Source: Methylorubrum extorquens
GTDB lineage: Bacteria; Pseudomonadota; Alphaproteobacteria; Rhizobiales; Beijerinckiaceae
NCBI GenBank assembly: GCA_019695455.1
Contig: JAEUAC010000310.1
Span: forward strand, 1-8,910
Direction of reading: 5' to 3'
Length of the DNA stretch: 8,910 nt
Notes under the pieces: model-generated
What the model was told of the DNA's origin: nothing
What the model saw: the letters and a program-made list of their open reading frames with translations, nothing else
The model's database searches: none
Shown here: one piece after another, positions 1-5,809 of the stretch
Layout of the letters: the number at the start of each line of letters is the position of its first letter
How positions within the stretch are numbered: position 1 is the stretch's first letter
Position numbers and translations under genes: made by a program

Positions 1-67
<67 letters not shown>

Positions 68-78
68 ACACCACACAC

Positions 79-130
79 GAAGCCCGCCAGGCCCAGGAGC
101 AATCAGCTCCCGGACCAGGCGGGCTTCTTG
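79..130 (+). terminator. Terminator-like hairpin behind tRNA-fMet
   Basis: GAAGCCCGCC at 79-88 is the exact reverse complement of GGCGGGCTTC at 118-127. An inner stem, GGAGC (96-100) with GCTCC (106-110), lies between them. The stem is followed by a short T-containing stretch (TTG, then CGTT) rather than a long T run. Its position 12 bases after the tRNA CCA end suggests transcription termination or 3'-end protection of the tRNA precursor. It also lies downstream of the stop of the minus-strand methyltransferase-fold gene and could serve both strands. Confidence 0.65.
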
Positions 131-162
131 CGTTCGGGCACCGCGAGACCCGCCCCTCGCCG

Positions 163-876
163 TCACCAGCCTGCGGCCGGCCGGGTCCCCAGCCACAGCA
201 CGTCGCGCGCGGGGCGCGCCGGGTCGGGGGCGACACGTCGTTCGTGAACGTCGAAGCCGCAGGTCCGGAGCCGCGCCTTGAAGCGGCGGTCCGGCGCGCC
301 CGACCAGACGGCCAGGAGGCCGCCGGGCCGCAGCGCGTAGCGGGCCCGCTTCAAACCCCAGCGGTCGTAGAGTCCATCATTCGCGCCCCGCGTCAGGGCC
401 TGGGGACCGTTGTCGACGTCGAGCAGGATCGCGTCGAAGCGCGCCGGCCCGGACTGGATGGTGCGCGCCACGTCCTCGACCCGGATCTCGACCCGCGGAT
501 CGTCGAGGCTGGCACGGAAGAGCGGAGCCAGCGGGCCCCGCGCCCAGGCGACGACGGCCGGGACCAGCTCCGACACGACCACCCGGGCCGAGGGGCCTAG
601 CGTATCGAGGGCGGCCCGCAGCGTGAACCCCATGCCGAGGCCGCCGATCAGGACCCGGGCATCCGGCACGTCGCGCAGGGCCGCGCAGCCGAGTCGGCCC
701 AGCGCCTCCTCCGATCGGCGGTCCTTGTCGTGCATCAGCTCCGCCGCGCCGACGAGGATCGCGAAGGCGTCGTCGCGCCGGACCAGCCGCAGCGGCTCCG
801 CCTGGCCCGGGATCGACGCGGTCGCGACCTCCACCCAGCCCGACGCGGCGTCCATCCTCTGCCTGCGTGGGGCCAT
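163..876 (-). CDS. Spermidine synthase-like SAM-dependent methyltransferase-fold protein
   Basis: A 237-residue soluble protein with the Rossmann fold shared by spermidine synthases and class I methyltransferases. Visible motifs are the glycine-rich nucleotide loop LIGGLGMGF (76-84), the acidic end of strand 2 SEL (E103), the acidic strand-4 motif LLDVDNGP (151-158) and a late LRPGG (182-186). Polyamine synthases have an N-terminal beta-hairpin domain and a catalytic D-x-x-D-P type motif. This protein has neither in clear form, so polyamine synthesis is doubtful although automatic annotation would probably say spermidine synthase. The start at 876 is supported by GGAG on the minus strand at 887-884, seven bases upstream. 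It is divergent from the small protein gene and the substrate is unknown. Confidence 0.85.
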   Translation of the reverse strand: MAPRRQRMDAASGWVEVATASIPGQAEPLRLVRRDDAFAILVGAAELMHDKDRRSEEALGRLGCAALRDVPDARVLIGGLGMGFTLRAALDTLGPSARVVVSELVPAVVAWARGPLAPLFRASLDDPRVEIRVEDVARTIQSGPARFDAILLDVDNGPQALTRGANDGLYDRWGLKRARYALRPGGLLAVWSGAPDRRFKARLRTCGFDVHERRVAPDPARPARDVLWLGTRPAAGW

Positions 877-885
877 GCACGATCT

Positions 886-913
886 CCGGTCGGGCGAGCC
901 TCGCCCCGACCGG
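886..913. promoter_or_regulatory. GC hairpin overlapping a Shine-Dalgarno site
   Basis: CCGGTCGGG (886-894) can pair with CCCGACCGG (905-913), and CGA/TCG closes an inner stem around a GCC loop with one bulged C. On the minus-strand transcript this sits 10-37 bases before the start codon at 876 and includes part of the GGAG ribosome-binding site at 884-887. It may lower or regulate translation of the methyltransferase-fold gene, or be a protein-binding palindrome. Either function is inference. Confidence 0.4.
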
Positions 914-984
914 GCCGTCTACGCGAAGTCGGAGGCCGGGGGGAGCGTCCGCTCGAGGATCCGCGGCGAACGGTCGGTCGCGCG

Positions 985-1009
985 GGAACCGCAGGGCGTC
1001 GACCGCGCT
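985..1009 (+). promoter_or_regulatory. Possible EcfG-type stress promoter
   Basis: GGAAC at 985-989 is followed 16 bases later by CGCT at 1006-1009. The alphaproteobacterial general stress sigma factor EcfG recognises GGAAC with CGTT about 16-17 bases on, so the -35 element is exact and the -10 element has one mismatch. Transcription would start near 1015-1020 and lead into the small ORF at 1067. Short motifs like this arise by chance in GC-rich DNA, so the call is weak. The rest of 914-1066 shows no other gene or clear element. Confidence 0.25.
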
Positions 1010-1066
1010 GTGACTGCAAGGGGCCGCCGGCCCTCTCCGCGTCCCGCCACCGACCGAGGTCCCGCC

Positions 1067-1165
1067 ATGATCCGCAAGCTTCTGATGATGTTCCTTCTCC
1101 CGAAGCTCGTGGGCTTTCTCGGCCGCCGCTTCTCCGGCCGGTCGGCGGGCTCGCGTCATCTCTGA
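1067..1165 (+). CDS. Small hydrophobic/basic protein, 32 residues
   Basis: A 32-codon ORF that reads MIRKLLMMFLLPKLVGFLGR and then a basic, serine/glycine-rich tail ending RHL. Residues 4-18 are almost entirely hydrophobic and are followed by arginines. That pattern fits a very short membrane-inserted or membrane-associated peptide with a positive cytoplasmic tail. GAGG at 1056-1059 lies seven bases before the ATG, a good ribosome-binding spacing. No family is recognised. The gene is 52 bases upstream of the Nudix gene in the same direction and could share its transcript. The ribosome-binding site and non-random composition argue for a real gene, but conservation could not be tested. Confidence 0.5.
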   Translation: MIRKLLMMFLLPKLVGFLGRRFSGRSAGSRHL

Positions 1166-1217
1166 GAGGCCGACGGCCGTCTCGGCGATCGTCTAGGACC
1201 GGCCGGAGCGGCGACGG

Positions 1218-1802
1218 ATGCCGAAGCGCGATCCCGGCAAGCCGCGCAAGCAGGTCGCGGCCCTGCCGGTGACGACCGACGCGACCGGGGCCCTCCGCGT
1301 CCTGGTCATCACGTCGCGCGAGACGCGACGTTTCATCGTGCCCAAGGGCTGGCCCATGAAGGGCGTGAAGGACCACAAGGCCGCCGAGATCGAGGCCCGC
1401 GAGGAGGCCGGCGTCCGGGGCACCGCGCGCTCGAAGCCGATCGGCTCCTACCTGACGTGGAAGCGCGGCAAGGCGAGCTTCCAGCTCGTCCGCGTGAAGG
1501 TGTTCCTCCTCGACGTCGAGCGCGAGACCCGCGTCTGGCTCGAGAAGGGCCAGCGGGAGATGGCCTGGCTGAGCGCCGAGGACGCCGTGACGCTGGTCGA
1601 CGAACCGGGGCTCGCCCAGATCATCCTCGACCTGCCGGCGCGCCTGCCGAAGCACTGGCGCTCGCGGGCGACGCTGATGACGCCCGTGAGCGGCCCGGTC
1701 GAGCCGCATGCGGCGGGACCGGGCGCCGTCCTGCCGAACCGCAAGCGCGACCCGGCCCGCGAAAACCGTACGCACCCGCCGCCGGAGCGGGTTTCGCGCT
1801 AA
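1218..1802 (+). CDS. Nudix hydrolase with variant Nudix box
   Basis: A 194-residue protein of the Nudix superfamily, which hydrolyses nucleoside diphosphates linked to another moiety. The beta-rich N-terminus (VAALPVTTD, LVITSRE) leads to VPKGWPMKG and a 23-residue Nudix segment, G44 to V66. The segment ends IEAREEAGV, keeping the metal-binding E59, E62 and E63 and the closing G65-V66. The first box glutamate is V50 and the usual arginine is I58. GWP-containing sequences of this kind occur in Nudix proteins of the diphosphoinositol-polyphosphate/diadenosine-polyphosphate hydrolase group, so that substrate class is plausible but unproven. Residues from about 160 onward form a Pro/Arg-rich, probably disordered tail. 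The ATG has GGAG nine bases upstream (1205-1208). Confidence 0.88.
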   Translation: MPKRDPGKPRKQVAALPVTTDATGALRVLVITSRETRRFIVPKGWPMKGVKDHKAAEIEAREEAGVRGTARSKPIGSYLTWKRGKASFQLVRVKVFLLDVERETRVWLEKGQREMAWLSAEDAVTLVDEPGLAQIILDLPARLPKHWRSRATLMTPVSGPVEPHAAGPGAVLPNRKRDPARENRTHPPPERVSR

Positions 1803-1805
1803 GCA

Positions 1806-1820
1806 TCCGGGCCGCCCGGA
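1806..1820 (+). other. Short perfect hairpin after Nudix stop
   Basis: TCCGGG (1806-1811) and CCCGGA (1815-1820) form a perfect 6-bp stem with a CCG loop, four bases after the Nudix stop codon. No T run follows, so it is a weak terminator candidate. It may simply be an mRNA 3' structure between the Nudix and DUF6894-like genes. Confidence 0.25.
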
Positions 1821-1847
1821 CCCGCCGAGAGGCGAACGAGGCGGCGC

Positions 1848-2108
1848 ATGGCGACCTTCTACTTCGACGTCCACGACGTGCGCGGCCTCCACCCGGATCG
1901 GATCGGCCAGGACCTGCCCGACCTCGATGCCGTCCGGACCGAGGCGATGCACGCCCTGCCGCAGATCGCCTTCTCCATCGCCGAGGACGGCGACCGGCAG
2001 TCGATCGTCGTCATCGCCCGCGACGACCAGAAGCGCGCCGTCTATTCGGCGACGCTCGCCTATACGGGCGAGTGGCTCACGCCCCACGGGGCGACGGCCT
2101 CGGATTGA
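1848..2108 (+). CDS. DUF6894-like small protein
   Basis: An 86-residue acidic protein beginning MATFYFDVHDVRGLHPDRIG, then DLPDLDAVRTEAMHALPQIA and a conserved-looking beta segment SIVVIARDD (52-60). The order of an aromatic FYFDVHD start, a G-x-DLPDL motif and an EAM/LPQIA helix is the pattern of DUF6894 proteins, which are numerous in Methylobacterium and other Rhizobiales. Their function is not established. GAGG at 1838-1841 lies six bases before the ATG. The gene follows the Nudix gene by 45 bases and is convergent with the molybdoenzyme gene 19 bases beyond its stop. Confidence 0.85.
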   Translation: MATFYFDVHDVRGLHPDRIGQDLPDLDAVRTEAMHALPQIAFSIAEDGDRQSIVVIARDDQKRAVYSATLAYTGEWLTPHGATASD

Positions 2109-2127
2109 GGGGCCCGGCGAAGGCGGG

Positions 2128-2874
2128 TCAGATGCCGCCGTACCAGGGGAAGCCGAGCTCCGCGACCATGCTGCCGCGGCCGGCCCCGAGGCCCGCGACG
2201 TCGGCCACCGCCTCCAGGCTCGTCACGTATTTCAGCGACTTGTAGCCGAGCTGTCGCTCCACCCTCAGGCGCCAAGGCGCGCCGTGGGCCACGGGCAGGT
2301 CGCGGCCGTTCATGCCGTAGGCCAGGATGGTCTGCGGATGGAGGGCGTCGAACAGGTCGTAGCTGTCCCACCATCCGTCGACGCAGCGCATGACGACGTA
2401 GCGCGCCTCCGGCCGCAGGCCGACATGCGCGAGGAGGTGGGAGAGCGGGACGCCCGTCCAGCCGGCGATCGCCGACCAGCCCTGTTCGCAGGAATGCAGC
2501 GTGACCTGCGTCCGGGACGGCATGGCCCTGAGGTCGGCGAGCCCGATCCGGGTCGGCCGGTCGACGAGGCCGCCGATCGCGAGCGACCAATCCGCGAAGC
2601 CGGTCGCCTTGGCCCGCCGGTAGCCCGCGTCCTCCGGATCGGTCGTGTTGATGGTGGGGAAGACCGTCGAGATCGCCTCCGGCCCGAACTCGCGGGCGAG
2701 CGGCTGGTGGCGGAGGAGCAGGCGCTGCACCCGGAAGGTCAGCGCGTCGCTGACGTCGTAGAGGTCCCGGAGGCTCGGCGCGGCCGAACCCGGGTCGCAG
2801 GCCGACAGCGCGGTCGCGCCGAGGCCGGCGGCGACGCCGCGCACGAGGCCGCGGCGCGTGAGGTCGATGCTCAT
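2128..2874 (-). CDS. Sulfite-oxidase-fold molybdopterin enzyme, predicted Tat lipoprotein
   Basis: A 248-residue molybdopterin-dependent oxidoreductase of the sulfite oxidase/MsrP (YedY) fold. The core runs from about residue 95 to 223. It includes HSCEQGWSAIAGWTGVPL (127-144), in which C129 is the expected molybdenum-ligating cysteine, then MRCVDGWWDSYD (162-173), an LAYGMNG segment (184-190) and HGAPWRLRVERQLGYKSLKYV (from 197). The N-terminus has TRRGLVRG (6-13), a twin-arginine motif, followed by a hydrophobic stretch and a lipobox LSAC with C26. This predicts folded export through Tat and lipid anchoring. Asp at +2 (D27) would, by the E. coli Lol rule, favour staying in the inner membrane. 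Its ATG overlaps the cytochrome b stop in ATGA. The substrate is unknown. Without an MsrQ partner, methionine-sulfoxide reduction is only one option. Confidence 0.88.
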   Translation of the reverse strand: MSIDLTRRGLVRGVAAGLGATALSACDPGSAAPSLRDLYDVSDALTFRVQRLLLRHQPLAREFGPEAISTVFPTINTTDPEDAGYRRAKATGFADWSLAIGGLVDRPTRIGLADLRAMPSRTQVTLHSCEQGWSAIAGWTGVPLSHLLAHVGLRPEARYVVMRCVDGWWDSYDLFDALHPQTILAYGMNGRDLPVAHGAPWRLRVERQLGYKSLKYVTSLEAVADVAGLGAGRGSMVAELGFPWYGGI

Positions 2875-3569
2875 GGGTCCGGGTCCGCCTGTGTCCGGGA
2901 GGGGCCGATCGTCATCTCGCGCAGGAGACGGGCCGGATGGTTGATCAGGACCTGCCACACGTGGACGACCAGGAAGGCCACGAGCGCGAGCGCGGCGAGG
3001 AAGTGGACCGTCCGGGCGGATTGGCGTCCCCCGAACAGCCAGAAGAGCTCGGGATAGGCCGCCGTCACGCCGGGAGACATCGTGAGGCCCGACAGCACCA
3101 TCAACGGCGCGAGCCCCAGGATGACGACGAGGTAGGCGCCCTTCTGCATCACGTTGTAGCGACCCGGCGGCGCGCCCGGGCGACCCCGCAGGGAGAGATG
3201 GGCGCGCAGGTCGGCCGCCAGGGCGCCGGGCCGAAGCTGGGCGCGGCTGGGCAGCAGGCGTCGTCGCAGGCGCCCGGTCAGGATCGCGAGCAGCAAGTAG
3301 AGCGTTCCATTCAGGACGAAGATCCACGCCGCCAGGAAGTGCAGGTTGCGGCCCCAACCGGTCTGTTCCAAGTTGATCGGCAATGGCAGCTCGATCCAGG
3401 CCGGTGCTCCATTCGCTCCTGTTTCACCCCAGAACAGGGCCGGAAGGGCCAGCAGGATCGCCGTTCCACTGACGACCAGCAGGCAGAAACTGGCGAAACC
3501 GAGCCAATGTGCCCAGCGGACCCAGACGGGATGACGAGGAACAGGATGGGGCCGCTCGATTTCGTGCAT
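2871..3569 (-). CDS. Cytochrome b561-type membrane electron carrier
   Basis: A 232-residue integral membrane protein with four predicted helices at about 20-45, 75-97, 143-162 and 186-208. Candidate haem-ligating histidines are H21 (WVRWAHWLGF), H77 (NLHFLAAW), and H189 and H203 in the last helix (TVHFLAALALVAFLVVHVWQ). This is the layout of the di-haem cytochrome b561 / hydrogenase-type cytochrome b superfamily. A long loop lies between helices 1 and 2 and a basic loop (RLRRRLLPSR) follows helix 2. It is first in a two-gene operon with the molybdopterin enzyme, so it probably passes electrons between the quinone pool and that enzyme rather than serving a hydrogenase. No hydrogenase genes are nearby. 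The Shine-Dalgarno site is weak. Confidence 0.88.
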   Translation of the reverse strand: MHEIERPHPVPRHPVWVRWAHWLGFASFCLLVVSGTAILLALPALFWGETGANGAPAWIELPLPINLEQTGWGRNLHFLAAWIFVLNGTLYLLLAILTGRLRRRLLPSRAQLRPGALAADLRAHLSLRGRPGAPPGRYNVMQKGAYLVVILGLAPLMVLSGLTMSPGVTAAYPELFWLFGGRQSARTVHFLAALALVAFLVVHVWQVLINHPARLLREMTIGPSRTQADPDP

Positions 3570-3585
3570 AGTCCGTCAGCGTTCG

Positions 3586-3620
3586 ATGTCGCGGCTCCGC
3601 CGAACCGAATGTCGCGGAGC
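3586..3620. repeat. Direct and inverted repeats in divergent promoter region
   Basis: The 85-base space between the cytochrome b and GT4 genes contains the 9-base direct repeat ATGTCGCGG at 3586-3594 and 3609-3617, offset by 23 bases, about two helical turns. Overlapping it is an inverted repeat, GCTCCGC (3594-3600) with GCGGAGC (3614-3620). Such paired elements between divergent genes can be operator sites, but no regulator is identified and no convincing -35/-10 pair was found. Confidence 0.35.
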
Positions 3621-3640
3621 GTAGCGTGGATAGGCCGTCG

Positions 3641-3658
3641 ATGAGTCACACGAATTGA
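3641..3658 (+). other. Possible five-codon leader ORF (MSHTN)
   Basis: ATG at 3641 opens a five-codon frame, MSHTN, whose TGA stop (3656-3658) overlaps the TTG start of the GT4 gene in TTGA. The purine-rich GGATAGG at 3628-3634 is a possible ribosome-binding site six bases before this ATG, better than anything directly in front of the TTG. It could couple translation into the GT4 gene. A frame this short may also be chance. Confidence 0.25.
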
Positions 3659-4746
3659 GGATCGCGATCCTCTCCCACCTGAAATTCTCCATCTGCCAGC
3701 CCTTCGCGGGCGGGCTGGAGCGTCACACGCACGCCCTGGCGCAGGCGCTGCGGCGGCGGGGGCACGACGTCGTCCTGTTCGCGTCGGAAGGGACGGATGC
3801 GACCCTCGACCCGGTCCTCGTCTGTCCGCCCACGGGAGAGGCCGGCGGCATCGACCCCGTGGCCGACGCGCGGATCGACGCGGCGGAGGACGAGGCCTAC
3901 GCGACCATGCTGGACGCCGTGGAGAGCGGCGGCTTCGACGTGGTCCACAACAACTGCCTGCACCCGCTGCCGCTGCGCCGGGCCGGCGACCTCGGCGTGC
4001 CCATGGTCACGGTCCTGCACACGCCGCCCTTCGCGCCCTTCGTGCAGGGCGTCCGGGCCGCGGCGGGCCGGCAGCCCTTCGTGGCCGTGTCCGAGACGCT
4101 GGCGCGGGACTGGGCCGCCATCCTGCCCGCCGTCGGCATCATCGGCAACGGCGTGGACCTCGACGGCTTCCCCTACCGGGCCGAGGCCGCGGCGGAGCCC
4201 TACGCCATGTGGTCGGGCCGGATCGTGCCCGAGAAGGGGCTGCATCTCGCGATCGACGCGGCGCGGCTCGCCGGGATCGAGCTGCGCTTCGCGGGCCCGC
4301 GCTCGCGCTCGTCGTATTGGTGCGGCGAGATCGAGCCGCGGCTCGGGCCGGGCATCCGCGACCTCGGGCATCTCGGGCAGGCGGAACTCGTGGCCTGCCT
4401 CGGCGGCGCGCGGGTCGCCGTCACGTCGCCCCGCTGGGAGGAGCCCTTCGGCCTCGTCGTGGTCGAGGCGCTGGCCTGCGGGACGCCCGTCGCCGCGTTC
4501 AGGCGAGGGGCGCTGCCGGACATCCTGAACCGGGCGACCGGGCGCCTGGCCGAGCCGGACAGCGTCCCGGACCTGGCGCGGGCCATGCGAGAGGCGTCCG
4601 GCCTCGGCCGCGCGGCCTGCCGGGCCCGGGCCGAGATCGTGTACGATGCCGAGGTCATGATCGACCGCTACGAATCCCTCTACCAGACCGTCCAGGCGGC
4701 CGTGCCGACGCGCATCCCGGTCGGCGTGGCGGCCGTGCATGCCTGA
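3655..4746 (+). CDS. Glycosyltransferase family 4 enzyme
   Basis: A 363-residue GT-B glycosyltransferase of the GT4 type, which transfers a sugar from an NDP-sugar with retention. The N-terminal domain begins MRIAILSHLKFS and contains the acceptor-side glycine loop FAGGLERHTHALAQAL (17-32). The link to the C-terminal domain is IIGNGVDLDGF (162-172). The donor domain has SGRIVPEKGLHLAIDAARLA (187-206) and the E-x7-E motif in EEPFGLVVVEALACGTPV (E263 and E271), the family hallmark. The start is TTG; a TAG stop lies in frame eight codons upstream, and MRIAILSHLK matches the usual GT4 beginning, so no other start fits. The protein is full length. Its end overlaps the next gene by 8 bases. The sugar donor and acceptor are unknown; the MshA and BshA thiol-pathway enzymes also belong to GT4. 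Confidence 0.92.
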   Translation: MRIAILSHLKFSICQPFAGGLERHTHALAQALRRRGHDVVLFASEGTDATLDPVLVCPPTGEAGGIDPVADARIDAAEDEAYATMLDAVESGGFDVVHNNCLHPLPLRRAGDLGVPMVTVLHTPPFAPFVQGVRAAAGRQPFVAVSETLARDWAAILPAVGIIGNGVDLDGFPYRAEAAAEPYAMWSGRIVPEKGLHLAIDAARLAGIELRFAGPRSRSSYWCGEIEPRLGPGIRDLGHLGQAELVACLGGARVAVTSPRWEEPFGLVVVEALACGTPVAAFRRGALPDILNRATGRLAEPDSVPDLARAMREASGLGRAACRARAEIVYDAEVMIDRYESLYQTVQAAVPTRIPVGVAAVHA

Positions 4747-5809
4747 GAGGACGCACGACCCGGCGGTCGTGTGCGTTCCGGCCCGCGACGAGGTCGAGCG
4801 GCTGCCGCGGCTCCTGGGGAGCCTCGCCGTCCAGGACGGGTTCGGCCCCGAGCGGCCGCTCCGCGTCGTCGTCGTCGTGAACAACAGCCGCGACGGCACC
4901 GCGGCGAGGGTGAGGGCGGAGCAGGCGGCCTGGCCCGCCCTCGCGGTGCGCCTCGTCGAGGAGACCTACGCCCCGCCCGACGCCCATGTCGGCACCGCGC
5001 GCCGCAGGGCCCTCGATCTCGGGGCCGACTGGCTCGCCGACGCGCCCGACGGCATCCTCCTCACGACCGACGCCGACGCCCGGCTCGCGCCCGGCTGGGT
5101 CGCGGCCAATGGCCGGGCGCTGCGGGATTCGGAGATCGTCGGCGGCCGCCTCCTGATCGACCGCGAGGGCGAGGCGTCACCCGAGCTCCTGGCCCTCCAC
5201 GCGGCCATCGAGGCCTATTGGGCCGCCGTGAGGGAGGTCGAGGACCGCCTCGATCCCCCGCCCCACGATCCCCCGCCGCGTCACGGCGACCACACGGGCG
5301 CGAGCCTCGCCCTCCGGGCCGGGCTCTACCGGCGGGTGGGCGGCCTGCCGGCCCTGCCGCGGGGCGAGGACAACGCACTCGTCCGACGCGTCGGGGAGGC
5401 GGGCGGCCGCCTCCGGCATTGCCCGGCCGTCTCCGTACGCGTCTCCGACCGGGCCGACGGGCGCGCGGAGGGCGGCATGGCGGTGGAGATGGCGCGGCGG
5501 GCGCGCGTGGCCCCGCGGCCGGACGCCTACCTCTTGCCGGAGCCGTCGCATTGGGCGGCGCAGGTCGGGCGCCGGGCCGCCCTGCGGACGGCATGGCGCG
5601 CCGGCCCGGCGGCCGCGACCCTGGCGCTCGACGCGCTCGGGCTTCCGCCGGAGGCCGTCGCCGGCATCGATCCGGCTGGATGCCCGAACGACATCGCCTT
5701 CGTGGAGAGGGCGAGCCGGCACCTCGGGGAGCGCGACCTCCCGGCACGCCTCGTCCCGCTGGACCGGGCCCTGGCCGAGTTCCGGCAGGGCGCGTCGGGC
5801 GTCCCGTGA
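4739..5809 (+). CDS. Glycosyltransferase family 2 enzyme (first copy)
   Basis: A 356-residue inverting GT-A glycosyltransferase. The nucleotide-binding start VCVPARDEVERLPRLLGSL (11-29) is followed by VVVNNSRDGT (45-54), a GTARRRALDLGADWL segment (85-99) and the metal-binding TTDADA (D111 and D113). A probable catalytic-loop acidic motif GEDN lies at 209-212. Residues 172-182 (DPPPHDPPPRH) form a small proline-rich repeat before the acceptor region. The C-terminal ~100 residues are Ala/Arg-rich and not recognised as a separate domain. No membrane helices are seen, so it should act in the cytoplasm on a soluble or membrane-associated acceptor. It overlaps the GT4 gene by 8 bases and the next gene by 4 (GTGA), so the three are translationally coupled. 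Confidence 0.9.
   Translation: MPERTHDPAVVCVPARDEVERLPRLLGSLAVQDGFGPERPLRVVVVVNNSRDGTAARVRAEQAAWPALAVRLVEETYAPPDAHVGTARRRALDLGADWLADAPDGILLTTDADARLAPGWVAANGRALRDSEIVGGRLLIDREGEASPELLALHAAIEAYWAAVREVEDRLDPPPHDPPPRHGDHTGASLALRAGLYRRVGGLPALPRGEDNALVRRVGEAGGRLRHCPAVSVRVSDRADGRAEGGMAVEMARRARVAPRPDAYLLPEPSHWAAQVGRRAALRTAWRAGPAAATLALDALGLPPEAVAGIDPAGCPNDIAFVERASRHLGERDLPARLVPLDRALAEFRQGASGVP
5252..5277 (+). repeat. Two-copy 11-bp repeat encoding DPPP
   Basis: GATCCCCCGCC occurs at 5252-5262 and again at 5267-5277, a 15-base period inside the first GT2 gene. It encodes DPPPH then DPPPR in a loop before the acceptor-binding part. It keeps frame and may reflect a past slippage duplication. Confidence 0.6.

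Noticed and set aside
1166..1217. Palindrome GACGGCCGTC (1172-1181) after the small ORF as a terminator
   Set aside because: The stem is short and no T run follows. Palindromes of this size are common by chance in DNA this GC-rich.
735..2087. A 450-codon open frame on the minus strand
   Set aside because: It is antisense to the small ORF, the Nudix gene and the DUF6894-like gene, all of which have motifs or ribosome-binding sites. Its translation is Arg/Gly/Asp-rich without a recognisable domain, as expected of shadow frames in GC-rich DNA.
2128..3357. An N-terminal extension of the molybdoenzyme into the cytochrome b gene
   Set aside because: The extension overlaps cytochrome b membrane helices in another frame and is Arg/Pro-rich. 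The start at 2874 gives a proper twin-arginine signal and a 4-base overlap typical of operons.
2128..3569. MsrPQ (YedYZ) methionine sulfoxide reductase system
   Set aside because: The enzyme fold matches, but the membrane partner is a four-helix b561-type protein with histidines in the b561 pattern rather than an MsrQ-type ferric reductase-like protein. The lipobox is also not typical of MsrP.
2871..3569. Hydrogenase b-type cytochrome subunit
   Set aside because: The superfamily is shared, but no hydrogenase structural or maturation genes are present and the coupled gene is a molybdopterin enzyme.
4771..5805. A long in-frame upstream extension of the MurG-like gene
   Set aside because: This part overlaps the first GT2 gene in another frame and has shadow-type composition. 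The GTG at 5806 gives a GTGA overlap and places the H-x-x-G-x-G-H loop near the N-terminus as expected.
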